Below, piece after piece: positions 50,807 through 61,217 of a DNA stretch of 64,000 nt; within the stretch, counting starts at the first letter, position 1, and each line of letters opens with the position of its first letter. Position numbers and translations under genes: made by a program. A model generated the notes under the pieces. The model was not told where the DNA came from and searched no databases. It saw nothing but the letters and a program-made list of their open reading frames with translations. The stretch comes from Microbacterium sp. 70-16 (GTDB taxonomy: Bacteria; Actinomycetota; Actinomycetes; Actinomycetales; Microbacteriaceae), in contig NZ_MKTQ01000026.1 in NCBI RefSeq assembly GCF_001898315.1, forward strand, positions 124,001 to 188,000, read 5' to 3'.

Positions 50807-52281
50807 CCGCGCACGTCGTCATCATCGGCGGAGGCTTCGCCGGTGTCAGTGCCGCACGGGCGCTGAAGAACGCGCCGGTGCGCGTGACGCTCATCGACCG
50901 CCGGGTGTACAACACGTTCCAGCCGCTGCTGTACCAGGTGGCGACGGGCGGCCTGAACCCGGGCGATGTGACGCACTTCCTGCGCAGCCTGCGCGTGCAC
51001 CAGCCGAATCTCGACGTCGTGCACGAGCACCTCATGGAGATCGATACGGATGCCCGCACCATCCGCCTGCTCGACGGGCAGGAACTCGCCTACGACTACC
51101 TGCTCATCGCCACGGGAGTGACGACGGCGTACCACGGCACGCCCGGCGCGAAGGAGAACTCGTTCGCGGTGTACTCGCGGTCGCAAGCGATCGCGATTCG
51201 CGACACGCTGTTCACGCGCCTCGAGAAGGCGGCGGCCCAGCCGGATCGTGATCGGGGGCTGTCGGTCGTCGTGATCGGCGGTGGCCCGACGGGCGTCGAG
51301 ATGGCGGGATCGCTCGCCGAGCTGCGCGATCAGGGCCTCGCGCCCGCGTATCCGGAGCTGCAGGGCGGGGCGTTCCGCATCACGCTCGTGCAGCGCAGCG
51401 AGATCCTCAAGCCCTTCCTGCCGAAGCTGCGGAAGTACGCGACCGAGCAGTTGCGAAAGCGCCACGTCGAGGTGCGCCTGGGCGCCGGCGTCGAAGAGGT
51501 CTGCCCCGATTCGGTTCGGCTCAGCGACGGCACGGTGCTGCCCGCAGATCTTACGATCTGGGCGACGGGTGTCGCACCGCACGAGGAGGTGCGCGAGTGG
51601 AGCCTGCCACTTGACGGCGGCAACCGGATCCGCGTGGGCGAAGACCTGCAGGTCGTGGGCCTGCCGGGAGTCTTCGCCGCCGGTGACGTCGCGATCGCGC
51701 CGCAGGATTTCCCGCAGCTCGCGCAGCCCGCGATCCAGGGTGGTGAGCACGTCGCCCGGCAGATCCGGCGTCTGATCGACGGGCAGGCGACGCAGTCATT
51801 CTCGTACTACGACAAGGGTCAGCTGGCGATCATCGGGCGCCGCGCCGCCGTCGGCGAGGTGCCCGGCATCGCGAACCTGCCGGTGCTGCACTACATCGGC
51901 ATCCTGCAGAAGGTGCCGTTCCTGCGCGCGATCATCCCGCTCACGGGATTCACGGCGTGGTCGACGTGGCTGTTCGTGCACATCGCGAGCCTGCTCGGGC
52001 CCCGCAACCGCCTGCAGGTGATGGTCGGCCTGCTCGCCCGGTATGGGTTCCGCCTGCACCGCACGCCCGTGCCGATCGTGGGCGACGTGCCAGCGATCCG
52101 CCCCGCGAAGGCGCAGCGCAAGAAGCGGGCGGATGCCGCGGGTGCGGGTGCCGCGAGTGCGGGTGCCGCGAGTGCGGATGCCGCGTCGGCGGGTGCCGCG
52201 CCGGCGGATGCCCCGGCGGCCGGCACGGACGCTGCGGCGACGACCGACGCTACGGGCGCCGCCGGCGCCGCGGAGAGCTGA
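50803..52281 (+). CDS. ndh: Type II NADH dehydrogenase (NDH-2)
   Basis: 492 residues. FAD-binding VVIIGGGFAGVSAARAL, NADH-binding VVVIGGGPTGVEMAGSLAEL and the quinone/FAD segment GVFAAGDVAIA followed by LAQPAIQGGEHVARQI match NDH-2; a C-terminal amphipathic region (FTAWSTWLFVHIASLLG) attaches it to the membrane. It passes electrons from NADH to menaquinone without pumping protons. The ATG overlaps the sufU stop (ATGA), so it is co-translated with Fe-S genes. The last ~45 residues are an Ala-rich tail made of five-residue AGAAS-type repeats. Confidence 0.92.
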   Translation: MTAHVVIIGGGFAGVSAARALKNAPVRVTLIDRRVYNTFQPLLYQVATGGLNPGDVTHFLRSLRVHQPNLDVVHEHLMEIDTDARTIRLLDGQELAYDYLLIATGVTTAYHGTPGAKENSFAVYSRSQAIAIRDTLFTRLEKAAAQPDRDRGLSVVVIGGGPTGVEMAGSLAELRDQGLAPAYPELQGGAFRITLVQRSEILKPFLPKLRKYATEQLRKRHVEVRLGAGVEEVCPDSVRLSDGTVLPADLTIWATGVAPHEEVREWSLPLDGGNRIRVGEDLQVVGLPGVFAAGDVAIAPQDFPQLAQPAIQGGEHVARQIRRLIDGQATQSFSYYDKGQLAIIGRRAAVGEVPGIANLPVLHYIGILQKVPFLRAIIPLTGFTAWSTWLFVHIASLLGPRNRLQVMVGLLARYGFRLHRTPVPIVGDVPAIRPAKAQRKKRADAAGAGAASAGAASADAASAGAAPADAPAAGTDAAATTDATGAAGAAES

Positions 52282-52285
52282 TCCG

Positions 52286-52465
52286 CTAGGAGCGCCACGG
52301 GGCGACGAGCTCGACTCCGGTGTCTGCGAAGTCACGCGTGTTGCGGGTGGCGAGCGCGAAAGCTCGCGACCGCGCGATGCCCGCGGTCTGGGCATCCTGC
52401 ACCGTGATCGGATGCTCGACCCGCTCTCGTTCGGCCGTCAGGGCGGCGGTGTGGCGAGGGCAGGT
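52286..52465 (-). pseudogene. C-terminal remnant of a VapC-type PIN-domain toxin
   Basis: The minus-strand frame ending at TAG 52286-52288 reads ITVQDAQTAGIARSRAFAL then ATRNTRDFADTGVELVAPW, the last third of a PIN domain with its ATRNTRDF motif. The frame runs back only to a stop at 52466-52468 that ends the neighbouring gene. The N-terminal acidic residues and any VapB antitoxin gene are gone, so this is a decayed toxin-antitoxin locus. Confidence 0.8.
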
Positions 52466-52915
52466 CTACCCGATCAGCTCGGGCAGGTCGTCGGGCGTGA
52501 GCTGGCGCACGCCGCGGCTGTGCAGCAGGAACTGCCCCCGCACTTGCACACCCTCTGCCCGCAGGGCTCGCCCGAGCGCCGTCGGCCACTTCGCGTCACG
52601 CGTGCTGAGCGCCGCTTTGCCACGCCGCTCCCAGACGAGGACGATCTGGGTGGCATCGAGCACTCCCATCATGTCGGCGAAGCGGCTCGCGAACACCTCG
52701 GCGTGCGTGCACATGCCCAGGTCAGGAGTGACGCACGCCCGGTTCGGGTCGGCCGGGTAGTCGTCGATCGGCATCATCGTCCGCTGCACACGGTCGTCAC
52801 CGTCGAGGAAAAAGAGCCAGACTCGATGCACGAGCGCGCGCTCGAGCATCTCGCCGAGCCACTCCTGCAGCACGATGTCGTCGGTCATGGGCGGGGTTTC
52901 TTCGTACGTTTTCAT
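52466..52915 (-). CDS. Conserved-looking protein of unknown function
   Basis: 149 residues, not recognised. An acidic N-terminus is followed by LFFLDGDDRVQRTMMPIDDYPADP, FADMMGVLDATQIVLVWERRG and a C-terminal LHSRGVRQLTPDDLPELIG. Alternation of strands and helices suggests one small alpha/beta domain. ATG 52915 or 52888 could be the start; neither has a clear ribosome-binding site. It abuts the PIN relic, so it may have arrived by insertion into the toxin locus. Confidence 0.6.
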   Translation of the reverse strand: MKTYEETPPMTDDIVLQEWLGEMLERALVHRVWLFFLDGDDRVQRTMMPIDDYPADPNRACVTPDLGMCTHAEVFASRFADMMGVLDATQIVLVWERRGKAALSTRDAKWPTALGRALRAEGVQVRGQFLLHSRGVRQLTPDDLPELIG

Positions 52916-52992
52916 GCGCCCAGATTGACGGCCACGCACGCCGGAAATCCGTTATCCACAGGCCCACAGCCCGGATCGCGAAAATCAGGCAC

Positions 52993-53009
52993 CTGTGGAG
53001 GAAGCGATG
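52993..53009. repeat. Direct repeat flanking the DUF222-HNH gene (left copy)
   Basis: CTGTGGAGGAAGCGATG matches TTGTGGAGGAGGCGATG at 54536-54552 in 15 of 17 positions, same orientation. The copies bracket the HNH gene. DnaA-box-like TTATCCACA (52952-52960) and TTGTGGACAA (54510-54519) lie nearby on both sides. Confidence 0.55.
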
Positions 53010-53057
53010 AACACACGGCGATCGCATTCCCTCGCGACGAACCGCGACCCCGCGCAC

Positions 53058-54447
53058 TCACGTCCGCAGCACCTGCTTCTTGAGCCTCACCGGCGAGGTC
53101 GTCGTCCTTCGCCACCGCAATGAGGTGTCGTACCAAACGGGTGCCTGCACCTCGGGCACGCCGCCATTCATGCGGATCTTCCAGCCGATCCGTTCGAGGA
53201 AGCGGTGGTGATACCAGCAGAGCATCACGCCGTTGTCCGTATGCGTCGGACCGCCGCGGGCGTACTCGGTGACGTGGTGGATCTCGCACCACCCGGCCGG
53301 CACTCCGCAGCCCGGAATGATGCACCCGCCGTCGCGCAGCGCGATCGCGCGGCGCTGGTAACGGTTGAAGATGCGCTCTTCGGTGCCGACCGTCGTCGCG
53401 GCTCGTGATCCGCTGGATCGTCCCCGAGCAGGCGATGTGGCGGGCGACGGCGATCGAGATCGGCTGGTCGCACCCCTGCAGGTGCGCGTAGCCGGTGCCG
53501 GATGCCATGTCCGCGGCATCCACCGATACGACAAGCGTCGGGGCGTACCCGCCGATCGTGGGCAGCAGCCCGCTCGAGGCGGCGACGCCCAGCGCGGCCG
53601 CGAACGCGTCGTGCTGTTTCTGCGCTCTCGTGCGCAGATCGAGCGGGGCATCGGTCGCATCGTCAGCTTCGGCGTACGGGTCGGTGAAGACGACCGTCGG
53701 GGCCTGGTGCGCATCGAAGATCAGCTGCAGTTGCGCCGCGACCTCGGGTACCAGGTGACCGCGCACGGGAACGCCGGCGGGTGTCGCGACTCCGAGGATG
53801 AGGGCGCGCTTGCGCTCCGCGACGCGCTCGCGGGGCTCGGCCCCGTCCGGGTCGAGTGCGAGTGCCCACGTCTGCGCATGGATCTTCAGCAGCTCGGCGC
53901 ACGCGGGTGGCGCGCCGCCAGGGCCCTCACCGCGCGCTTCGGCGACGACGATCTCGGCAGCCTCCGCCCGCGCCGACGCCGGGACGCGCGGAGCGGTGGC
54001 CTGCAGCGGACCCGTGATCGCAAGGATGCCGTCGGCACCGACGACTCCGTCGAGCATCGCGGCACGCACCGAGGGGAAGGGCGCTGCCAGCTTCTCGCCC
54101 GTCGTGTCGCTGATCTCGGGGCGCACCGTCAGCGCCGCGCGCTGCAGCCGTGCCGCGGTGTGCGGCGCGACACGCGTGATCTGCTGCACGAGCTCGACGA
54201 CGTCGCGGCATCCCAGATGTGACGTCATCCGGTCGTCACGCACCGCCGCCCCGGACCGCCGGGCCACCTCGCCGACGGCGTCAATCAGCAACGCTTCGGT
54301 GAGGCGCCCGATCTCGGCGATCGCCCCGAGCTGCAGCGCGAGTTCGCCCTCACTGGCGCGCTCGAATGCGCGCTCGGCATCCGCCACGCGCAGCACCGCG
54401 AGCGCCTGCGACCGCAGGTCTTCGAGGTGCTGTGCGAGGAGGTCCAT
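53058..54447 (-). pseudogene. DUF222 (13E12-type) HNH endonuclease, frameshifted
   Basis: The 5' part from ATG 54447 encodes the helical DUF222 domain (LRSQALAVLRVADAERAFERA through HIACSGTIQRITSRDDGR). Near 53395-53410 the frame shifts; the other frame continues GTEERIFNRYQRRAIALRDG, the HNH core CIIPGCGVPAGWCEIHHV, TEYARGGPTHTDNGVMLCWYHH and stops at 53058. The two halves together equal one full-length gene of ~460 residues. A small deletion between DDGR and GTEER in the connecting loop is likely; a sequencing error is possible. These multicopy genes are thought to be mobile or nuclease-linked, with unknown role. Confidence 0.85.
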
Positions 54448-54591
54448 ACCCTCGATTCTGCCGAGGGCCTCCGACACTGTGAGTCGACGAATCCCAGGTC
54501 AACGGCAGATTGTGGACAACTTCTGCGAGGGCCGATTGTGGAGGAGGCGATGGCGTCAGCTGGGGTCGAAGCCCCGCCGAACGCCCACCCG

Positions 54592-54668
54592 AACTGCAAG
54601 GCCGCGCACGCGACACGCCGCCCCACAGCGCGTGTGGGGCGGCGTGTCGGCCGTCAGGCCTTGCAGTT
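54592..54668. terminator. Long two-tier perfect hairpin between the HNH gene and the AHSA1 gene
   Basis: Outer arms AACTGCAAGGCC (54592-54603) and GGCCTTGCAGTT (54657-54668), a symmetric 7-nt internal loop, then inner 17-bp arms CGACACGCCGCCCCACA (54611-54627) and complement (54633-54649) with a 5-nt loop. It lies 41 nt after the AHSA1 stop. No T tract; a strong intrinsic structure on either strand. Confidence 0.75.
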
Positions 54669-54708
54669 GCGTTCCAGCGAGACGCCCGAAGCGAGAGGAT
54701 GCCGCAGC

Positions 54709-55677
54709 TCACACCCCCGCGAGGACGGTCGCCTCCAGCCGCGCGTACGAGGCTTCCATGCCGTCGGTCATGCCGGTGGCGAGGATGGCGTCGCGGGTCG
54801 CGGCATCCGGGTACTCGATGATGAGGGTCAGCAGGGTCGCGCCGTCCTCTTCATAGAGCATCAGGTCGTTGACCGTCGCGGGCCCGTCGGTGCCGATCAT
54901 CTTCTCGGTCGAGACCGAGCGCCGGATGGGGTCGCTCAGCACGGTCTCGCCCTCGAAACCGAAGCGGGTCGCCTCATCGTCGCCGCGCTGCCAGACGTAG
55001 CGATACGTGTCGCCGACCTCGCACTCGATCATCGTCCAGCCGTCGGGTCCGAGGAGCCACGTCTTGAGCAGCTCGGGCTCGTGGTGCGCGCGCCAGACGA
55101 GCTCCTGCGGGCCGTCGATGAGGCGGGTGATACGCACGTGCTGGTCGTCGAGGACCTCGGTGCGGGTGCCCTTGCCCTGCGCGTACGCGCGGAGGTCCTG
55201 CAGCACGGCATCCAACTGGTCCATCGCCATGCGCGAGCCTTCGACGGCGCCCATCGCGACGGCCTGCTCGAGGCCCTCGAGCGACGCGAAGTACGTCGTG
55301 TTGAGCAGGCGCGACCCCGCACCCGTCGCCTCGAACCGGAACACCATGCGCATCGAGGGGAAGTCCTCGAACACGGTGCCGTCGGCGTCGGTGAAGTTGT
55401 CGAGCACCTCGAAGCCGGTCGGCTCGCTGATCGCGAGGAACTCCCATGCGCCGCGCGACGGCTCGCCCTGCGGGCTCGTCATGTGGTACCGCGCGCGCCC
55501 GCCGACCGCGAAGTCGAACTGGGTGAATGTCGCCGGCCAGCCGGGAGGGCCCCAGAATCGCTCGAGCTGGCGCGGGTCGGTGAAGGCCTTCCAGAGCCGC
55601 TCGACGGGGGCGTCGAAGTCGGCGGTGAGGGTCATCGTGAGGTTGTCGGCGTCGGTCGTGATGTCGGTGACAGGCAT
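54709..55677 (-). CDS. SRPBCC protein with two AHSA1-like domains
   Basis: 322 residues. The first domain (residues ~10-150: FDAPVERLWKAFTDPRQLERFWGPPGW) and second (~170-320: RLIDGPQELVWRAHHEPELLKTWLLGPDGW) are tandem START-like lipid/ligand-binding folds of the AHSA1 type. Function is unknown. It follows an ArsR regulator with a one-base gap, the common ArsR-SRPBCC pairing, so it is under that regulator. AAGGAG precedes ATG 55677; the longer open frame overlaps the regulator. Confidence 0.85.
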   Translation of the reverse strand: MPVTDITTDADNLTMTLTADFDAPVERLWKAFTDPRQLERFWGPPGWPATFTQFDFAVGGRARYHMTSPQGEPSRGAWEFLAISEPTGFEVLDNFTDADGTVFEDFPSMRMVFRFEATGAGSRLLNTTYFASLEGLEQAVAMGAVEGSRMAMDQLDAVLQDLRAYAQGKGTRTEVLDDQHVRITRLIDGPQELVWRAHHEPELLKTWLLGPDGWTMIECEVGDTYRYVWQRGDDEATRFGFEGETVLSDPIRRSVSTEKMIGTDGPATVNDLMLYEEDGATLLTLIIEYPDAATRDAILATGMTDGMEASYARLEATVLAGV

Positions 55678-55678
55678 G

Positions 55679-56059
55679 TCACTCTCCTTTGTGTGGGTCT
55701 TTCGTCCCCGTCGAGGGGCCAGGGTCGGGCTCAGCCAGCAGCGCATCGAGGCGGTCGATGCGTGCTCGCCAGAGGTCCTCGTAGCGCGCCAGCAGTGCGC
55801 GGGCGCGGGCGATCATGACAGGATCCGCGCGGACGAGGCGTTCCCGGCCCTCGGCGCGCTTGACGATGAGCTGAGCGGCTTCGAGGACGGCCACGTGCTT
55901 CTGTACCGCCGCGAACGACATGTCGTATTCCGCGGCGAGCGCCGAGACGGACTGTTCGCCCGCCAGGGTGCGCCGCACGATGTCGCGCCGCGTGGCCTGC
56001 GCCAGGGCGTGGAACACACGGTCGATCTCATCGTCGCTCAACTCATTTTGTACAACCAT
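55679..56059 (-). CDS. ArsR-family winged-helix regulator
   Basis: 126 residues. The wHTH is LAQATRRDIVRRTLAGEQSVSALAAEYDMSFAAVQKHVAVLEAA, with recognition helix SFAAVQKHVAVL. No metal-binding Cys cluster is visible, in line with the non-metal ArsR group that controls SRPBCC genes. The start codon lies inside its presumed operator, so binding would block both transcription and the leaderless start. -10 TAACGT is at 56068-56073 (minus). Confidence 0.88.
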   Translation of the reverse strand: MVVQNELSDDEIDRVFHALAQATRRDIVRRTLAGEQSVSALAAEYDMSFAAVQKHVAVLEAAQLIVKRAEGRERLVRADPVMIARARALLARYEDLWRARIDRLDALLAEPDPGPSTGTKDPHKGE

Positions 56060-56069
56060 TTGGTTGTAC
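56050..56069. promoter_or_regulatory. ArsR-type operator covering the regulator's start codon
   Basis: GTACAACCA-TT-TGGTTGTAC is a perfect 9-bp-arm palindrome. It includes the ATG at 56059 and touches the -10 box, a strong autoregulatory layout. Confidence 0.75.
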
Positions 56070-56134
56070 GTTACGACGACGGATGCCGCGTGTCAAGGGG
56101 TCTTGTGAACGGAATTGCGCCCGCCACCCATCCC

Positions 56135-56185
56135 GGTGGCGCTGCGGACCGACTCACGCGCATCGAGCTGGTCCGGCGCACCACC
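56135..56185. repeat. 51-bp imperfect palindrome, isolated copy
   Basis: It begins GGTGGCGCTGCGGACC and ends GAGCTGGTCCGGCGCACCACC minus its first base pair context, exactly 51 bp like the four copies at 62058-62472. It lies between the ArsR gene and the copper operon promoter. Confidence 0.8.
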
Positions 56186-56233
56186 TCCCTCCTGCAGGCA
56201 CCGCCGAATAGACACGGTTTCGCACCTGCGGGA

Positions 56234-56286
56234 ATACCCCTGGGGGGTACTAGAGTTGTGCCCTGTAGATACCTGCCAGGGGTACC
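56234..56286 (+). promoter_or_regulatory. CsoR-like operators of the copper module
   Basis: ATACCCCTGGGGGGTAC (56234-56250) has the G/C-tract inverted repeat (TACCCC...GGGGTA) typical of CsoR sites. A second, weaker GATACCTGCCAGGGGTACC lies at 56268-56286, next to the copZ ribosome-binding site. A -10-like TAGAGT is at 56251-56256. A csoR gene is not in the window. Confidence 0.6.
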
Positions 56287-56305
56287 CCGATGAGAGGAAC
56301 ATGAC

Positions 56306-56515
56306 ATGACGACGACCGAGTACCAGGTGACCGGGATGACGTGCGGACACTGCGAGATGTCGGTGCGCGAAGAGGTCGAGCAGATCGCCGGTGTGGAGGA
56401 CATCCAGGTCAGCGCGCAGAGCGGCAAGCTCGTCGTGACCGCGGCATCCGACCTTGACGACGCCGCCGTGCTGGCAGCCGTCACCGAAGCGGGATACTCG
56501 GCCGTACGCGTCTAA
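56306..56515 (+). CDS. copZ: CopZ-like copper chaperone
   Basis: 69 residues, a single HMA domain with the metal-binding CxxC in GMTCGHCEMSV. It carries Cu(I) to the adjacent P-type ATPase. GAGAGG lies upstream of ATG 56306 (a second candidate ATG is 56301 out of frame). Its promoter has CsoR-type repeats, so induction by copper is expected. Confidence 0.92.
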   Translation: MTTTEYQVTGMTCGHCEMSVREEVEQIAGVEDIQVSAQSGKLVVTAASDLDDAAVLAAVTEAGYSAVRV

Positions 56516-56581
56516 GCCCCGCGGGGCCCGCGCCGCGACCCCACCATCCCGACCACCCAGCACCCCCGAGGAAGGACTGTG

Positions 56582-58900
56582 ATGAGCACCCCGGCATCCA
56601 CTGCAGACGCGAGCTACGAGCTTGAGATCGGCGGGATGACCTGCGCGTCGTGCGCGAACCGCATCGAGCGCAAGCTGAACAAGCTCGACGGCGTCGCGGC
56701 ATCCGTCAACTACGCCACCGAGAAGGCGAAGGTCACCGTCCCCGCGGGCTACGACCCCGCCGCGCTCATCGCCGAGGTCGAGAAGACCGGCTACACGGCA
56801 GCCCTGCCTGCGCCGAAGGTCACGAAGCAGGATGCCTCAGACAGCGCCGACCCCGAAGACCCCGAGCTCAAGAGCCTGCGCACGCGCCTGATCGTCTCGA
56901 CCGTCCTGTCGGTGCCGGTGATCCTCATGGCGATGATCCCCGCGCTCCAGTTCACCTACTGGCAGTGGGCGTCGCTCACCCTCGCGGCGCCCGTCGTTGT
57001 GTGGGGCGCATGGCCGTTCCACCGCGCCGCGTGGATCAACCTGCGCCACGGCGCCGCGACGATGGACACGCTCATCTCGATGGGCACGGGCGCCGCCTTC
57101 CTGTGGTCGCTGTACGCCCTCTTCTTCGGAACGGCGGGCATGCCCGGCATGACCCACGAGTTCGAGCTCACCCTCGCGCCGTCGGACGGCACGGCGAACA
57201 TCTACCTCGAGGTCGCCGCCGGCGTGACGATGTTCATCCTTGCGGGCCGCTACTTCGAGAAGCGCGCGAAGCGGCACGCGGGGGCCGCCCTGCGGGCCCT
57301 CCTCGAGCTCGGGGCGAAGGAGGTCGCGGTCCTGCGCGGCGGTGTCGAGACCAGGATCTCGATCGATGACCTGCGCGTCGGCGACGAGTTCGTCGTGCGC
57401 CCCGGCGAGAAGATCGCGACCGATGGCGTCGTCGTCTCGGGCACGTCCGCCGTCGACGCCTCGATGCTGACGGGCGAGTCGGTGCCGGTCGAGGTTGCCG
57501 AAGGGGATGCCGTCACGGGCGCCACCGTCAACGCGGGCGGCCGCCTCGTGGTGCGCGCGACGCGCGTCGGCTCCGACACGCAGCTCGCCCAGATGGCGAA
57601 GCTTGTCGAGGATGCCCAGTCAGGCAAGGCCGACGTGCAGCGCCTCGCCGACCGGATCTCGGGCGTCTTCGTCCCGATCGCGATCGGCATCGCCCTCGTC
57701 ACGCTCGCCGCGTGGCTGATCGCCGGGTTCCCGGCCTCGGCCGCGTTCACGGCCGCCGTCGCGGTGCTCGTGATCGCGTGCCCGTGCGCCCTGGGACTCG
57801 CGACCCCGACGGCGCTGCTCGTCGGCACGGGCCGCGGCGCGCAGCTGGGCATCCTGATCAAGGGCCCCGAGGTCCTGGAGTCCACCCGCAAGGTCGACAC
57901 CGTCGTGCTCGACAAGACCGGCACCGTGACCACCGGCAAGATGACTCTGGTCGACGTCATCGCCGAGCCCGGTGTGGATCGCGAAGAGCTGCTGCGCCTT
58001 GCCGGCGCACTCGAGGATGCCTCAGAGCACCCGATCGCCCAGGCGATCGCGCGCGCGGCCCGAGAGCGCTCCGCCCGCACCGCGAACAACAGCCTCCCCC
58101 CGGTCGTTGAGCGAGGGCCGCAGGCCCGAGACGAAACGCTCCCGGCCGTCGAGGGGTTCACCAACCTCGAGGGCAAGGGCGTGCAGGGCGTCGTCGACGG
58201 CCACGCCGTGCTCGTCGGCCGCGAGTCGCTGCTCGCCGAGTGGTCGCTGCACTTGACCCCCGAGATCGCCGCCACGAAGGCGCAGGCCGAGGGCGAGGGC
58301 AAGACCGTCGTCGCCGTCGGATGGGACGGGGCCGCACGCGGCATCCTGATCGTCGCCGACACGGTCAAGCCGACGAGCGCCGAGGCGATCGCGCAGCTCA
58401 AGGCGCTCGGCCTCACGCCTGTACTGCTCACCGGTGACAACGAGACGGTCGCCCGCCGGATCGCCACTGAGGTCGGGATCGATCAGGTGATCGCCGAGGT
58501 GCTGCCGAAGGACAAGCTCGACGTCATCACCCGACTGCAGGGCGAGGGCAAGGTCGTCGCGATGGTCGGCGACGGTGTCAACGACGCCCCCGCTCTCGCG
58601 CAGGCCGACCTGGGCCTCGCGATGGGCACGGGCACCGACGTCGCGATCGAGGCATCCGATATCACCCTCGTGCGCGGAGACCTGCGCAGCGCGGTCGATG
58701 CGATCCGCCTGTCACGCAAGACGCTCGGCACGATCAAGACCAACCTGTTCTGGGCGTTCGCATACAACACGGCCGCGATCCCGATCGCCGCGCTGGGGCT
58801 TCTGAACCCCATGCTCGCGGGTGCTGCGATGGCGCTGTCGAGCGTGTTCGTCGTGGGCAACAGCCTGCGACTGCGGACCTTCCGCAGCACCGCGCGCTGA
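56582..58900 (+). CDS. copA: Copper-exporting P1B-type ATPase (CPC type)
   Basis: 772 residues. One N-terminal HMA domain (GMTCASC, Cys21/Cys24), eight membrane segments, actuator TGES, membrane metal site CPC ([13 protein letters not shown]), phosphorylation DKTGT, the HP of [16 protein letters not shown] and hinge [10 protein letters not shown]. It exports Cu(I). Insert residues ~500-520 ([20 protein letters not shown]) in the nucleotide-binding domain come from a dispersed repeat. GGAAGG lies before ATG 56582. The stop region is duplicated (CTGACCGCGTCTG at 58897 and 58913). Confidence 0.94.
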   Translation: MSTPASTADASYELEIGGMTCASCANRIERKLNKLDGVAASVNYATEKAKVTVPAGYDPAALIAEVEKTGYTAALPAPKVTKQDASDSADPEDPELKSLRTRLIVSTVLSVPVILMAMIPALQFTYWQWASLTLAAPVVVWGAWPFHRAAWINLRHGAATMDTLISMGTGAAFLWSLYALFFGTAGMPGMTHEFELTLAPSDGTANIYLEVAAGVTMFILAGRYFEKRAKRHAGAALRALLELGAKEVAVLRGGVETRISIDDLRVGDEFVVRPGEKIATDGVVVSGTSAVDASMLTGESVPVEVAEGDAVTGATVNAGGRLVVRATRVGSDTQLAQMAKLVEDAQSGKADVQRLADRISGVFVPIAIGIALVTLAAWLIAGFPASAAFTAAVAVLVIACPCALGLATPTALLVGTGRGAQLGILIKGPEVLESTRKVDTVVLDKTGTVTTGKMTLVDVIAEPGVDREELLRLAGALEDASEHPIAQAIARAARERSARTANNSLPPVVERGPQARDETLPAVEGFTNLEGKGVQGVVDGHAVLVGRESLLAEWSLHLTPEIAATKAQAEGEGKTVVAVGWDGAARGILIVADTVKPTSAEAIAQLKALGLTPVLLTGDNETVARRIATEVGIDQVIAEVLPKDKLDVITRLQGEGKVVAMVGDGVNDAPALAQADLGLAMGTGTDVAIEASDITLVRGDLRSAVDAIRLSRKTLGTIKTNLFWAFAYNTAAIPIAALGLLNPMLAGAAMALSSVFVVGNSLRLRTFRSTAR
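58102..58137. repeat. Dispersed GGTCGTTGAGCGAG-type repeat inside copA
   Basis: GGTCGTTGAGCGAGGGCC, GCA, GGCCCGAGACGAAAC contains a GGGCC/GGCCC stem. It encodes [13 protein letters not shown] in frame between the HP motif and ATP-binding glycine region of CopA. Confidence 0.55.
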
Positions 58901-58942
58901 CCGCGTCTGCTGCTGACCGCGTCTGTTGAGAGGAGTACGGCG

Positions 58943-61123
<2,181 letters not shown>

Positions 61124-61141
61124 GGCGGGGCATCCGGTCGG

Positions 61142-61187
61142 GCTGTTCCTGTTCGTGCTCCTGCTCCTGTTCTTGCTCGTGCTCCTT
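61142..61187. repeat. Pyrimidine-rich microsatellite between the CPH ATPase and the thioesterase
   Basis: Degenerate 6-bp units (GTTCCT, GTTCGT, GCTCCT, GTTCTT, GCTCGT) run for about 46 bp. It lies just upstream of the thioesterase start, where slippage could alter promoter spacing. Confidence 0.7.
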
Positions 61188-61199
61188 TATGTCGGGCGC

Positions 61200-61217
61200 A
61201 TGCCACACCTCGCATGA
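61200..61217 (+). other. Possible 5-codon upstream ORF overlapping the thioesterase start
   Basis: ATG CCA CAC CTC GCA TGA: its TGA overlaps the ATG of the next gene (ATGA). A TTATGT-like box lies just upstream. It may couple translation; the evidence is only positional. Confidence 0.3.

Noticed and set aside
52952..54519. Replication origin suggested by TTATCCACA and TTGTCCACA words
   Set aside because: Only two isolated boxes, no AT-rich unwinding region and no dnaA/dnaN neighbourhood.
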